A stretch of DNA of 64,000 nt from Pseudarthrobacter sp. NBSH8 (GCF_014217545.1 NZ_CP043178.1:2790001-2854000), one strand, 5' to 3'. Shown: positions 18,210-27,706, counted from the stretch's first letter. Made by a program: numbers and translations. The notes: generated from the letters alone by a model not told the origin.

Positions 18210-19448
18210 GTGAGAAGAAAACCGATCGAACTGGCAGCCGTGGCAACCGCGGCAGTCCCCGGGCTGACCCCTACCGCCGTTAGCTCCGCTGCGGACGATC
18301 CCGCGGATTTCGACTCCGCGCTGCTGCTGGATTCGGAGGGCAAGCAGTGGCGGGTACGGTCCCCGCGGCATGCGGAAGCAAGCGCCAGGCTCGAAACGGA
18401 GTTCCTCGTCCTCCGGGCATTCGCACCGGCCATCCGGGCCGAGTTGCCCTTCCTGATGCCCACGGTCGCCGGCAGCGTCCGGCTGGGCAGCCTCAGCACC
18501 TTTGTCTACTCCCATCTGGCCGGCAGCACGCAAAGTGTTGAGGAACTCACCGCGGGTCCCGCCACGCTTGCCCGGGAAATCGGGACAGCCCTGGCGGCCA
18601 TCCATGATCTTCCGCACTCCCTGGTCAGCAACGCGGACCTGCCCAGCTATACGCCCAACGAATTCCGCCAGCGCCGGCTCAACGAGCTTGACCAGGCAGC
18701 CACTACCGGAAAAATCCCGGCGTCGCTGCTGCTCCGCTGGGAGCATGCCCTCGAAGACGTCTCGCTATGGCGGTTCAACCCGTGCGTTGTCCACGGCGAC
18801 CTGCACGAGGACAACCTGCTCGTGGAAAGCAGCCGCGTCACGGCGGTTACGGGTTGGACGGACCTTCGGATCGGGGATCCCGCCGACGACTTTGCCTGGC
18901 TGGTTGCCTCGAATGAACAGGATTTCGTGGACGCCGTTTTGGCAAGTTACACCAGCAGCCGCCGCGACGTCCCGGACCAGCACCTGATCCGGCGGGCCGC
19001 TTTGTCTGCCGAGTTCGCGCTGGCGCAATACCTCGTCAAGGGCATAGCGGCCGGCGACGACGGGATGGTTGCCGAAGCCGAAGGCATGCTGGAAACGCTC
19101 GCGGCCGATGTCGAAGAGCACGGCGGCCAGGCCATCAGTGTCGAACCGCTGCCCGCCCCGGCCGACGACGCCGACCAGTCTCCTGCTGCCCACACCGCGA
19201 CAGCGGGCAGGTCCCAGCAGGTTGGTCAGGCCGCTGCTCCGGCGGTGACCGTCGCCCCCGTACCTATCCTGTCAGCGGCGCCCATTCCGGTGGCGCCCGC
19301 AGTGGAAGTCAGCCGAATCCCCGCCGAGCCCATCCTGTCCGACGAAGCAGCGGCCCACGAAGAGCCTGACGACAAGCCGGCAGCACGTCCGTCCGCCGAG
19401 GACACGTCCACCGCGGCCATCAGCATCGTCGAAGTCAGGAAGCCCTGA
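18210..19448 (+). CDS. Aminoglycoside/macrolide phosphotransferase (APH)-fold protein with disordered tail
   Basis: About 412 residues. The kinase-like motifs are VVHGDLHEDNLL (catalytic loop, about residue 190) and GWTDLRIGDPADDFAWLV (metal-binding loop), which resemble macrolide 2'-phosphotransferases. Residues from about 320 to the end are Ala/Pro-rich and probably disordered, an extension not needed for activity. Chromosomal proteins of this kind are common in the group, and resistance should not be assumed; the substrate is unknown. The GTG at 18210 was chosen because of the promoter directly upstream; the frame is open further but not family-like. It converges on adnB. Confidence 0.8.
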   Translation: MRRKPIELAAVATAAVPGLTPTAVSSAADDPADFDSALLLDSEGKQWRVRSPRHAEASARLETEFLVLRAFAPAIRAELPFLMPTVAGSVRLGSLSTFVYSHLAGSTQSVEELTAGPATLAREIGTALAAIHDLPHSLVSNADLPSYTPNEFRQRRLNELDQAATTGKIPASLLLRWEHALEDVSLWRFNPCVVHGDLHEDNLLVESSRVTAVTGWTDLRIGDPADDFAWLVASNEQDFVDAVLASYTSSRRDVPDQHLIRRAALSAEFALAQYLVKGIAAGDDGMVAEAEGMLETLAADVEEHGGQAISVEPLPAPADDADQSPAAHTATAGRSQQVGQAAAPAVTVAPVPILSAAPIPVAPAVEVSRIPAEPILSDEAAAHEEPDDKPAARPSAEDTSTAAISIVEVRKP

Positions 19449-19470
19449 CGCCCGGGAGCCCTTCCTGACT
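19433..19470. terminator. Hairpin between the convergent phosphotransferase and adnB genes
   Basis: A 10-bp stem (19433-19442 with 19461-19470, AGTCAGGAAG and its complement) overlaps the last codons of the phosphotransferase gene. There is no clear T run, so termination efficiency is uncertain. Confidence 0.4.
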
Positions 19471-19502
19471 TCAGGGCGCACTGACGTCAGGGCGCACTGA
19501 CG
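19471..19502. repeat. 16-bp tandem duplication across the adnB stop codon
   Basis: TCAGGGCGCACTGACG occurs twice back to back (19471-19486, 19487-19502). On the minus strand each unit ends in TGA, so the duplication repeats the adnB termination region. Confidence 0.85.
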
Positions 19503-22500
19503 TCGAGAGCGGCGGTCACGATCTGTTCAAGCTCCTCGGCAGTGCCCAGATCGTGCGGCCGAACCACTTGGTTGTCCGCAACGTAGAAGAAGGCGGCTCT
19601 GACGTCCTCCACTGCCACGCCCTTGAGCCGGGCCCAAGCCAGCCGGTACGCGGCGAGCTGCACCGATTTGGCCCTCAGCTGGGCGGCCGAGGGCCGGCGG
19701 CCGGTTTTCCAGTCCACCAGGTCCCACCTCCCGTCCCCGTCCTGGAAGACAGCATCTATGCGTCCACGGACCACAACGTCGCCCACGCGCGTTTCCACCG
19801 GCACTTCGACAAATGCCGGCGACCTGTCGGCCCATTCCGAGGCTTTGAAGGTGGCCACCATGGTGTCGAGGTCGTACGCGGCGTCAATGTGATCGTCGGA
19901 GCCGGGGGCCTCGCCAAGATCCAGCATGCCGGCTGCGCCGAAGTACTCCTCAACCCATGCGTGGAATGCCATCCCCTTCCGCGCGGACATGCCGGGCTCA
20001 CGCGGAACAGGCCTTCGCAGCCGGCCCACTACCCCCGCCGGGTCCTCGCCAAGATCCACCAGCGTGGACGCAGAGATGTGGCCGGGCAGGTGAATGTCCT
20101 GCCCGGAAGCGCGCCGGGAACGCCGTTCCAGCAGCAAGGCCGCTTCCCTCGCCCAGCCAGCCGCATTGCCCCGGAGCCTTGGCCCGGACTCCGTGGCGGA
20201 TGTATGTTCCAAAATTGTCGCCGGGTCCCCGGGAATCATGGCCTCCAAGGCGTCCCGGACACGCGCCGCGGCGTTCTCCATGGCCTGCCGCCTGCCGGGA
20301 ACAACCCGCAGTCGCTCCCCGGTCCGCGCATCCACAGGGCCTTCGAGGGGGTCATAGGGCCATCCGGCGACCTCAGTTTCGGTAGTCAACGGGCTCTTCT
20401 CCGGCAGGGAGGCCTCGTCCACTGACGCCGGGTGCACCACGGCAGAGTTCGTTTCCGTGTTCCTTCCCGGAGCGCTGACAGGGCCGGAGCCGACAAGCTG
20501 TTCCAGTTCAGCGAGGAACGGTGACATCTCGGCACGCCCTGCCCTGGAGCCCACCCAGGCTGCGCTGGAGACCCAGAGGACGTGCTTTGCCCTGGTGTAG
20601 GCCACGTAGGCAAGGCGGCGTTCCTCACCCTCACCATGGACTTGGACCGCTGTTTTGAAGTCCTTTTCGGCGTCCACCCAGCCCTTCTGGTCCGGCTGGT
20701 CGGTATCCCATTGGGGCAGATCCGAACGGTCCCCGCGCAGCGGCCACGGCAGTGCCGCCGCGCCGCTGCTCCAGCGGGAATCCTTGTTGCTGGGGAAGGC
20801 ACCGGCGTTGAGGCCCGGAACAAAAACGACGTCCCATTCCAGGCCCTTTGACGCATGGACAGTCAGCAGCTGCACAGCCTCGCGGTTGATATCCGACGGA
20901 GGAGCCTCAAGGCCGTTTTCCTCAGCCGCGGCGGCTTCAAGCCAGGCCAGGAACGCGAGGATGTCCACGCGGTGCGAGGTTCGCAGGAAGCCGGCTGCCG
21001 CGTCCTGAAAGGCATCCAGGTTTCGGCGGGCCTGGTGGATGCTGATTCCCGGGCGCGCTGCCACTTCGATGTCGAGCAACATGGCTCGTTCCACCTCACC
21101 GAGCAGCGTAGTGAGGTCGTCCCCGAGGTAGCCGCGCAGCTGCCTGAGTTCCGTAGAGAGCCTGCCGAGGCGGTCGCGGGCCTGGTCCGTCAACGACCGC
21201 CCGTGGGAGGAGGTCCAGTCTTCTCGTGGCAGCCAGTCCAGCGCTTCGACCAGGCTGGCACCGTCAGTCAGGTCGCTTTCGATGACGGTTTCCTCGGACG
21301 CGCCTGCGGACCCCTCCTCCGGTGTGGCAGCGCCGTCCGGGCGGCCGCGACGGCGTGCGAGCTGGCTGGACCAGTCTCGGAAGGCCATCAGGTCTGCCGG
21401 CCCGATCCGCCAGCGTGCGCCGGCCAGGAGGCGCATCAGGGAGTCCGAGCGTCCGGGATCGGCCAGCACGCGGAGCGTGGCCACCAGGTCAACGATTTCA
21501 GGGGTATCGAGCAGCCCGCCAAGCCCCACGATTTCGTAGGCAATCCCCCGCGCTTCGAACTCCCGGCGGATGGTTTCCATCTGGGCACGTCGCCGGCACA
21601 GGATGGCGAGTGCCGGTGGTACCGGCGTGCCGTCAGGCTCCCGTTCAAAGTCCGTGATCCGGTACTTCAGGACGTCCTCGGCAAGGACTGCGGCTTCGTC
21701 GAGGTCTGTGCCGAAGCGCCCCAATACCACCCGCCCCTCCACCGCGAAAGGGCTGGGCTGCAGGGGCGGCACATTCGCTGCCGCGGCAGCCGTGCCCGAC
21801 GGAATAGTGCCGTCCGCAGCGCTGCCGGCAGGGGCCTTCTGGGCCTCGGCGCGCCCTAAGGCCTCTGACATGATGTTGGCGGCGGACAGAATGGCCCGGC
21901 CGTTGCGCCACGCTGTCGTGAGGTACGACGTAGGGGCGGGCATGAAGCGTCCCGGCCCGTCATACCCGTCCACGCGGACCGGGAATTCGCGGACAAAGTG
22001 GAAGAGCTGACCTGCCGAAGCACCACGGAAGCCGTAAATCGACTGGTTGGGGTCTCCCACAGCGGTGACCGCGTGGCCCTCACCGAAAAGCCGCGAAAAC
22101 AGGACCAGCTGGGCATACGACGTGTCCTGGAACTCGTCCAGGAGCACCACCTTGTAGCGCTGGCGTTCCATGTCCGCTGCAAGGGGGATCTCACGGGCAA
22201 CACGAGCCGCAAGTGCCACCAGGTCGCCGAAGTCCAAAGCTCCCCGTGACTTCTTGGCGGTGGCGTAGCGGCCCACCATGTCAGCCACGCTGGCCCTCGT
22301 CCGCAGCATCGCAGCGAGTTCACCGGCTGCCTGGGGGGCGTTCTTTTTCGCTCCGGCCATGTAGGGACGTTCTTCGAACTCGGCGAGCCGCGCCAGAAGC
22401 CAGGCTTCGACGTCGGCCGGTTCCTGCAGGTGCTCTGCGCACTCCCCCGCAAGCTGGATGACTGCCTTGACCAGCGTAGACTTGGCGGCCTTAAAGTGGC

Positions 22501-23014
22501 TGTAATCGCCGTCGAACGCTTCCACCACTTCGCTGGCGAGCTGCCAGGCCTGGGCCCCGCCAAGCAGCACAACGTCGCGTTCCACGCCCAGCCGCAGTCC
22601 GTAGTCAGAAACGATGCCACTGGCAAATGAGTGGTAGGTGGATACTTTGGGCTCAAGGGCATCGCTGCTGAGCAGCCCGTCGGGGAACACGTCATGCCGT
22701 GTGTCCTGGGCAGCGACCCGCTGCAGTGCCGTCAGCTTAGCCCGGATCCGGGTGGCCAGCTCGCCTGCTGCTTTCCTGGTGAAGGTCACGCCCAGGACTT
22801 CCTCCGGCCTGACCCAGCCGTTGGCGACGAGCCAGACCACGCGGTCGGCCATGGTGGCGGTCTTGCCGGAGCCCGCTCCCGCGATCACCAGCCGGGGAGC
22901 CAGGGGTGAGGAAATGATGGCGGACTGTTCGGGCGTCGGCGTATTCTTTTCGCCCAGCAGCCTGGACAGCTGCTCCGGGGTAAACAGTGGCGTTGGCACC
23001 TGGGGCTGGCTCAT
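19487..23014 (-). CDS. adnB: AdnB subunit of the AdnAB helicase-nuclease
   Basis: 1,175 residues. A UvrD/Rep-type motor with Walker A AGAGSGKTAT (about 45-53), motif II LLDEFQDTS and GDPNQSIYGFRGAS is fused to a C-terminal RecB-like nuclease with GRIDAVFQ, VDWKTGRRP and QLAAYRLAW. AdnAB resects double-strand breaks in mycobacteria and related actinobacteria in place of RecBCD, and AdnB is the lead motor. The ATG overlaps the adnA stop as ATGA, showing translational coupling in the order alkyltransferase-like gene, adnA, adnB. Several Ala/Gly/Pro-rich insertions lie between motor subdomains. The stop codon lies in the 16-bp duplication. Confidence 0.92.
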   Translation of the reverse strand: MSQPQVPTPLFTPEQLSRLLGEKNTPTPEQSAIISSPLAPRLVIAGAGSGKTATMADRVVWLVANGWVRPEEVLGVTFTRKAAGELATRIRAKLTALQRVAAQDTRHDVFPDGLLSSDALEPKVSTYHSFASGIVSDYGLRLGVERDVVLLGGAQAWQLASEVVEAFDGDYSHFKAAKSTLVKAVIQLAGECAEHLQEPADVEAWLLARLAEFEERPYMAGAKKNAPQAAGELAAMLRTRASVADMVGRYATAKKSRGALDFGDLVALAARVAREIPLAADMERQRYKVVLLDEFQDTSYAQLVLFSRLFGEGHAVTAVGDPNQSIYGFRGASAGQLFHFVREFPVRVDGYDGPGRFMPAPTSYLTTAWRNGRAILSAANIMSEALGRAEAQKAPAGSAADGTIPSGTAAAAANVPPLQPSPFAVEGRVVLGRFGTDLDEAAVLAEDVLKYRITDFEREPDGTPVPPALAILCRRRAQMETIRREFEARGIAYEIVGLGGLLDTPEIVDLVATLRVLADPGRSDSLMRLLAGARWRIGPADLMAFRDWSSQLARRRGRPDGAATPEEGSAGASEETVIESDLTDGASLVEALDWLPREDWTSSHGRSLTDQARDRLGRLSTELRQLRGYLGDDLTTLLGEVERAMLLDIEVAARPGISIHQARRNLDAFQDAAAGFLRTSHRVDILAFLAWLEAAAAEENGLEAPPSDINREAVQLLTVHASKGLEWDVVFVPGLNAGAFPSNKDSRWSSGAAALPWPLRGDRSDLPQWDTDQPDQKGWVDAEKDFKTAVQVHGEGEERRLAYVAYTRAKHVLWVSSAAWVGSRAGRAEMSPFLAELEQLVGSGPVSAPGRNTETNSAVVHPASVDEASLPEKSPLTTETEVAGWPYDPLEGPVDARTGERLRVVPGRRQAMENAAARVRDALEAMIPGDPATILEHTSATESGPRLRGNAAGWAREAALLLERRSRRASGQDIHLPGHISASTLVDLGEDPAGVVGRLRRPVPREPGMSARKGMAFHAWVEEYFGAAGMLDLGEAPGSDDHIDAAYDLDTMVATFKASEWADRSPAFVEVPVETRVGDVVVRGRIDAVFQDGDGRWDLVDWKTGRRPSAAQLRAKSVQLAAYRLAWARLKGVAVEDVRAAFFYVADNQVVRPHDLGTAEELEQIVTAALDVSAP

Positions 23015-26000
23015 TCAGTGACCTGCTTTCCGCGGACACAGAGCGGACAGACCTCGGGGAGCCTGCAGCCGTGCCCCCCGTGGCTGCTCTTTGCCGGGTC
23101 GTGCCTGGCTTCGAAGCTGTTGCCGGACATGACGGCGGCCGCATCCGTGACCATGTCCAGCGCCCAGTTATCCTGGGCTTCCAGGGGATCCTGTTGCTGG
23201 ACGCCGGGGCTCTTGGTGCTTGTTCCGAGCTGCGCCAGCACGGCGCCGCCCGGCACCGGGGAGCCCAGTGATGAGTCCGGCACTGGCGTGTCGGGTTCGG
23301 CTGAGCCGGGCAGACCGTGTACATCCGCGAAACCGCCCGCAAGGACCGCTGCCTGGTAGGCCCCCAACTGTGGATGGCGAGACAACTCTGTCTTGCCAGG
23401 CTGCCTTTTACCAGTTTTGAGGTCCACAATGACCAGCCTTCCTTCGCCATCGATCTCCAGCCGGTCAACCTGGCCGCGGAGCACGGCGGCGCGGGGAAGG
23501 TCGGTCCCGCCAGCCAAACCTTCGACGGACCGGGCATCGTGCTGCCCGGCGTCCGCCGGGGGAACGTCGGGCAGCCGGACCGCAAAGTCCTGCTCGACAC
23601 CCAGCAGGCTCCGGCCCTCGCTCCGCATCACCAGGACGTACTGGGCGAGCTTACGCACCATTGTTTCGGCACGCTGGAAGTCGAGTTTGCCTTCCCAGTT
23701 GTCCTTCATGCCCAGGGTTGACCACCGGCGGATGAGTTCGGCGACGTACTCGCCCCCGGAGGCCTCCGGCAGGTCCTGCGCGATGGCGTGCACCAGCGTG
23801 CCCAGACTCCGGGCGAAGTCGGTGGCGGCTTCTCCCCCGGCCGCCTGCACAAACCAGTCGAGCGGTGATTTCTGCACGGATTCCACCTTCGACGGCGAGA
23901 CGTAAACCGTCCCTCCGGGCGGGACAACCGGCTCAGACGTCGTCAAGGGCGGCAGGCCCCACCAGCTGTCCGGATGCGCTCCGGGGACGGCCGGTTCCAC
24001 GGCGGCAAGTCCGGCCAGGACCCTGGCGGCTTCGGCGGCCTCGGGCTCATACCTTCCATCCAGCTGCGCGTATTGGCGCAGTTCTGCCACCAGGGCGCGA
24101 AGAGTCATGGGCCGTTCCACCGGGGTAAACCCCCTGCCCTCGGAGCCAGGCTCAAGCGGCGCCACATAGTCAAGGAAAGACGACGGCTGGTCATCCTCGG
24201 ACGAAACTGCGGTGCAGATCAGGATCTCGCACGCCCTGGAAACGGCCGTGGAGAAGCTTCGGAGTTCGTCGTAACGGATTTCCCGCAGCCGGCTCAGCGG
24301 GTCCAGCTGCAATGCATAGCTGACCCCGTGCTCGACGGCGTCAGCGTACAGGCTGCTGCCCAGCAGCTCACCGCGGAGCCGGGTATTGGGCCAGACGCCT
24401 TCCTGCAGCCCCGCCACGATGACCACGGGCCACTGCCGCCCGGCAGCACTGGCCGGGGTCATCAGCTCGACGGCGTCGTCCACCTGCGCCCGCGCGGCCA
24501 GGGTATCCATCGGCAGCTCCTGGTTCAGGAGGTACTCAAGGAACTGCTCCGGCCCGGCGCCCGGCATCTGGTCCACGTAGCGCTCGGCTGTATGGAAAAG
24601 CGCCATCATGGCATCGAGGTCCCGGTCGGCGCGGGCGCCGTGGGAACCTCCGGTGAGGGCGGATTCGGTCCACGCGTTGGCCAGTCCGGTGGAGTGCCAC
24701 AGGGCCCAGAGAACGGTCTCGGCGTTGGCTCCGGACTCGGCGGCGGCGCTCCGCCCGGCCTGGATCATGCGGGCGGTCCGGCGCGCGGAACGGCCTTCCA
24801 GGCCCAGGGTCGCCAGGGCCCCGGGTTCCGATAATGCTTCAACCAGCAGGGCGTCGCTGGTCCGTCCGCCGCCGCCCAGCAGTTCTTCCCGCCTGAGCGA
24901 CTGGCGTAGCCGGCGCAGTTCAATTGATGTGGCGCCCCCGATCCGGGACGTCAGCAGCGCGACGGCTGCTTCCGGGGTCAGCAGGTCCGGATCCAGCGCA
25001 ATGGCGTAGGCGTCCAACAGCGGGCGTACGGCCACCTCATCGCGGACCGCGGACTCGGCTATCGGAACGCGTACCGGGATCCCCTGTCCCGTGAGGTATC
25101 GCTGCAGCTCACTGAGCTGGCCGCCGTTACGCACGATCACGGCGATCTCGGCCAGGTCGCGGCCATGGTTGACGTGCTGGTCCAGGATGCGCTGGGCAAC
25201 GTACCGCAGTTCGTGTACCGGAGACGGAACCAGGTGTGCTTCCAACGTTCCGGCGGACTGAGGTTGGGATTCGACGACGGCGGTGGGTCCGTGCGCGGTG
25301 CCCGCCGTGGGTTCGGGCTGCTCCAGCCGCCTGGCCAGCTGGCCGCCGGCACGTTGTGATATCCGGGACGCGACGCCGAGCCAGGCTTCGGCGATGGCGG
25401 GAGCATGCCGATGGGTGTGCCACAGCGGCCGCTCGATGACGCCGGCTTCGGTCGAAAGCAGCCGCGGCAGTTCCGCGACGAGATCTGGCCTGGCCCCGCG
25501 GAAGCCTTGCACGACGGTGTCCGGAGAGTAGGCGACATAGCAGTCCTTGCCGGCGGCGATATCGGCGAGAAGCTCAAAAACGGCGGGGTTTGCCTCCTGT
25601 ACATCGTCCACCAGCACGAGCTGGAGACGATTCCGTTCCGCGGCAAGGAAGTCAGGCGCGTCCTGGAAGATCTGCCGTGCTGTGGTGATGATGCCGGCGG
25701 GGTCGAATGCCTCCGGCATGCGCAGGTCCAGTACGTCCCGGTACTCGGCGTACAGCGCCGCCGCGGCGATCCAGTCAGGCCGGCCGCACTGGTGGCCCAG
25801 CGCCTCCAGGTCACCGGCGGTCCGGCCGGATTCGATGATCCGGTCAAAGAGTTGGCGTACCTCGTGGCGGAAGCCCCGAGTCTCAAGTGCCGCTTCCAGG
25901 TCGACAGGCCACGGAAGTTCCAGGCCGGGCATCCGGTGGCCCTCCAGGAGCTCGCGGATAATGAGGTCCTGTTCCGGGCCGGACAGGAGCCGCGGCGCGC

Positions 26001-26448
26001 GCGGAAGCGGAAGGATTCCCTCTGCCTTCGCCCGCCGGATCAGGTCAAACGCATAGGCTGCCCAGGTCCGGGCCGGCGTGGTGCTGAGGCTCCTGTCCAG
26101 CCGTGCGGTGAAACGGTCGCGGAGTGAATCGGCGGCGAGGCGTCCGGGTGCCAGGATGAGGATCCGTTCCGGGTCAACGCCGTCATGCAGGGTGCGACGG
26201 ACCGCGGCTTCGATCAGGACCGTTGATTTTCCGGTTCCTGGTGCACCAGGAACCAGGACAGGCCCGGAGCCGTGAGGCACGTCGACGGCGTCACGCTGGT
26301 CCGCAGACAACGCCGGAACGTCGGCGTGCAGCTGCCGCGGAGGCAGCAGACGCAGGCCCGTACCGCTGGCACGCCCGGCCGCGGAGGCGGGCCTGGCTGA
26401 TGTGCGTCTGGACTTGGTGGGGTCAACTACGGGGATTGTTACGCTCAC
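23011..26448 (-). CDS. adnA: AdnA subunit of the AdnAB helicase-nuclease
   Basis: 1,145 residues. Walker A is PGAPGTGKST (residues 67-76). Motif II reads LVLVDDVQEANP, with DDVQ in place of the common DExQ, which suggests weaker ATPase activity than AdnB. The C-terminal RecB-type nuclease shows GQVDRLEI, VDLKTGK and QLGAYQAAVL. The extreme C-terminus has C-x5-C-x2-C (CRLPEVCPLC), possibly part of an iron-sulfur or zinc site. The GTG start overlaps the upstream alkyltransferase-like gene by 4 bases. The adnA-adnB order is that of Rv3202c-Rv3201c as I recall it. Confidence 0.92.
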   Translation of the reverse strand: MSVTIPVVDPTKSRRTSARPASAAGRASGTGLRLLPPRQLHADVPALSADQRDAVDVPHGSGPVLVPGAPGTGKSTVLIEAAVRRTLHDGVDPERILILAPGRLAADSLRDRFTARLDRSLSTTPARTWAAYAFDLIRRAKAEGILPLPRAPRLLSGPEQDLIIRELLEGHRMPGLELPWPVDLEAALETRGFRHEVRQLFDRIIESGRTAGDLEALGHQCGRPDWIAAAALYAEYRDVLDLRMPEAFDPAGIITTARQIFQDAPDFLAAERNRLQLVLVDDVQEANPAVFELLADIAAGKDCYVAYSPDTVVQGFRGARPDLVAELPRLLSTEAGVIERPLWHTHRHAPAIAEAWLGVASRISQRAGGQLARRLEQPEPTAGTAHGPTAVVESQPQSAGTLEAHLVPSPVHELRYVAQRILDQHVNHGRDLAEIAVIVRNGGQLSELQRYLTGQGIPVRVPIAESAVRDEVAVRPLLDAYAIALDPDLLTPEAAVALLTSRIGGATSIELRRLRQSLRREELLGGGGRTSDALLVEALSEPGALATLGLEGRSARRTARMIQAGRSAAAESGANAETVLWALWHSTGLANAWTESALTGGSHGARADRDLDAMMALFHTAERYVDQMPGAGPEQFLEYLLNQELPMDTLAARAQVDDAVELMTPASAAGRQWPVVIVAGLQEGVWPNTRLRGELLGSSLYADAVEHGVSYALQLDPLSRLREIRYDELRSFSTAVSRACEILICTAVSSEDDQPSSFLDYVAPLEPGSEGRGFTPVERPMTLRALVAELRQYAQLDGRYEPEAAEAARVLAGLAAVEPAVPGAHPDSWWGLPPLTTSEPVVPPGGTVYVSPSKVESVQKSPLDWFVQAAGGEAATDFARSLGTLVHAIAQDLPEASGGEYVAELIRRWSTLGMKDNWEGKLDFQRAETMVRKLAQYVLVMRSEGRSLLGVEQDFAVRLPDVPPADAGQHDARSVEGLAGGTDLPRAAVLRGQVDRLEIDGEGRLVIVDLKTGKRQPGKTELSRHPQLGAYQAAVLAGGFADVHGLPGSAEPDTPVPDSSLGSPVPGGAVLAQLGTSTKSPGVQQQDPLEAQDNWALDMVTDAAAVMSGNSFEARHDPAKSSHGGHGCRLPEVCPLCVRGKQVTE

Positions 26449-26861
26449 ACAGACATTTCATCATCAGCCACCGACATTCTATGCAGCCGCCGCTCCAGCT
26501 GCTCCGCAATGGCGTCGATCCGGTCGAAGTCATCCTCGCCCGGGGCCCAGCGTGCTGCCATCAGGTCCACTCGCCATTTGCCTTCGCCGGTACGCAGGAA
26601 GGCATCGTGGTTGCCGAGCAGGGGCGTTCCCTCCTGCAGGTAGTGGCGGAGCGCTTCGGCCTCGTGGCCTTCCGGACCCTGGCCGCTTGCTTTGAGAATG
26701 CGCCACCACGCGACCTGGCTGCCGTAGTGGCTCATGGCGTGGCCCACCTGCCGGGGACCTCCGGATCCCAGCAGCTCGGCCACATCACCATAGGCCAGTG
26801 CGGTTCCGGCTGGAACCAGCTCGACCAGCGAGAGCACCGCCTCGATGTACTCTGTCCGCAT
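26445..26861 (-). CDS. Alkyltransferase-like (MGMT-fold) DNA damage-binding protein
   Basis: 138 residues, beginning with the MGMT winged-helix region (YIEAVLSLVELVPAGTALAY, then GDVAELLGS). Where O6-methylguanine methyltransferases carry the acceptor PCHR, this protein has AWWR, with Trp52 at the Cys position. It therefore cannot accept alkyl groups and should instead flag O6-alkylguanine for nucleotide excision repair, as the Atl proteins do. Its 3' end overlaps adnA by 4 bases. The ATG at 26861 sits 6 bases after TAGCCT, so the operon mRNA is probably leaderless. It is divergent from the exonuclease gene, with only 63 bases between start codons. Confidence 0.87.
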   Translation of the reverse strand: MRTEYIEAVLSLVELVPAGTALAYGDVAELLGSGGPRQVGHAMSHYGSQVAWWRILKASGQGPEGHEAEALRHYLQEGTPLLGNHDAFLRTGEGKWRVDLMAARWAPGEDDFDRIDAIAEQLERRLHRMSVADDEMSV

Positions 26862-26867
26862 ACATCA

Positions 26868-26873
26868 AGGCTA
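26868..26873 (-). promoter_or_regulatory. -10 box of the alkyltransferase-like/adnAB operon
   Basis: TAGCCT on the minus strand ends 6 bases before the ATG at 26861. The opposing exonuclease promoter starts only 40 bases away. Confidence 0.6.
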
Positions 26874-26912
26874 CCGGCAGTGGCGTTGGCGGATCCTGTC
26901 GGTGCTGGCCGG

Positions 26913-26918
26913 TAGCGT
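26913..26918 (+). promoter_or_regulatory. -10 box of the leaderless exonuclease gene
   Basis: TAGCGT ends 6 bases before the ATG at 26925. There is no Shine-Dalgarno sequence. Confidence 0.6.
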
Positions 26919-26924
26919 TGAAGC

Positions 26925-27632
26925 ATGACCTCCTGGAACACCCTTCCCCGCGCAGCCTTCGATCTCGAAACCACCGGACGGAATTCGCGTGCCGCGCGCA
27001 TCGTCACGGCGTCGGTCACCGTGGTGGACCACAAGGGGGAAGTCATCACCGAACACGAATGGCTGGCCGATCCCGGCGTCGAAATCCCTGCCGAGGCCAG
27101 CGATATCCACGGCATCACCACGGAGCAGGCCCGGCGTGAGGGACGCCCGGCCCATGAAGTCACCGGGGAGCTCGCCACTGTCCTGCAGGACCTGTTCGAC
27201 GCCGGGATTCCGGTCATTGCGTTCAACGCCAGCTACGACTTCACCGTTCTGGCGGCGGAGTCCGCCCGCTACGGCGTCCGGCAGTTGAGCCGGTTCCCTG
27301 TCCTGGACCCGTTCATCATGAACAAGCAGGTGGACCGTTACCGTAAGGGGAAGCGCACCTTGACGGCCTTGTGTGAGGAATACGGCATCACGCTGGACAA
27401 CGCCCATACGTCGGCCGCGGATGCTTTGGCCACGCTCTGGATGCTGGATGCCATGGCTATCAAGTTCCCTAAGCTTAAGATGCCGGCCAGCCAACTTCAC
27501 GAACTGCAAAAGGACTGGGCTGTCAGCCAAGCGGCGGACTTCCAGAACTACCTGCGCAAGACCAAGCCCGCCGCCGTGATCGAAGGCGAATGGCCCGTCC
27601 TTCCCCCGGAAGACGCCAGCGGTGACTTCTAG
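26925..27632 (+). CDS. DEDDh 3'-5' exonuclease (DnaQ/PolC epsilon-like)
   Basis: 235 residues. The exonuclease active site is complete: Asp13 and Glu15 in AFDLETTG, Asp105 in FNASYDFTVL, and His161 and Asp166 in NAHTSAADALAT. It lacks helicase or polymerase domains. It is either a proofreading-type accessory exonuclease or an RNase T/Orn-like enzyme; the neighbouring repair genes favour a DNA role. The start is fixed by the -10 box 6 bases upstream. A hairpin at 27671-27706 ends the unit. Confidence 0.87.
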   Translation: MTSWNTLPRAAFDLETTGRNSRAARIVTASVTVVDHKGEVITEHEWLADPGVEIPAEASDIHGITTEQARREGRPAHEVTGELATVLQDLFDAGIPVIAFNASYDFTVLAAESARYGVRQLSRFPVLDPFIMNKQVDRYRKGKRTLTALCEEYGITLDNAHTSAADALATLWMLDAMAIKFPKLKMPASQLHELQKDWAVSQAADFQNYLRKTKPAAVIEGEWPVLPPEDASGDF

Positions 27633-27670
27633 CTGAGAGCTAACTCACAATTAGGCGGGAACCGCGGACA

Positions 27671-27706
27671 GCCCCCTTGGGAATCCTTGGATTCGGCCAC
27701 GGGGGC
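27671..27706 (+). terminator. Terminator after the exonuclease gene
   Basis: An outer stem GCCCCC/GGGGGC encloses an inner stem GAATCC/GGATTC with a 2-base loop, followed by the T-rich ATCATTCATTCATC. It lies 38 bases after the stop codon. Confidence 0.65.

Noticed and set aside
18210..19448. Macrolide resistance determinant
   Set aside because: Only the kinase-like fold is visible. The genomic position is core and the substrate is unknown, so resistance is not claimed.
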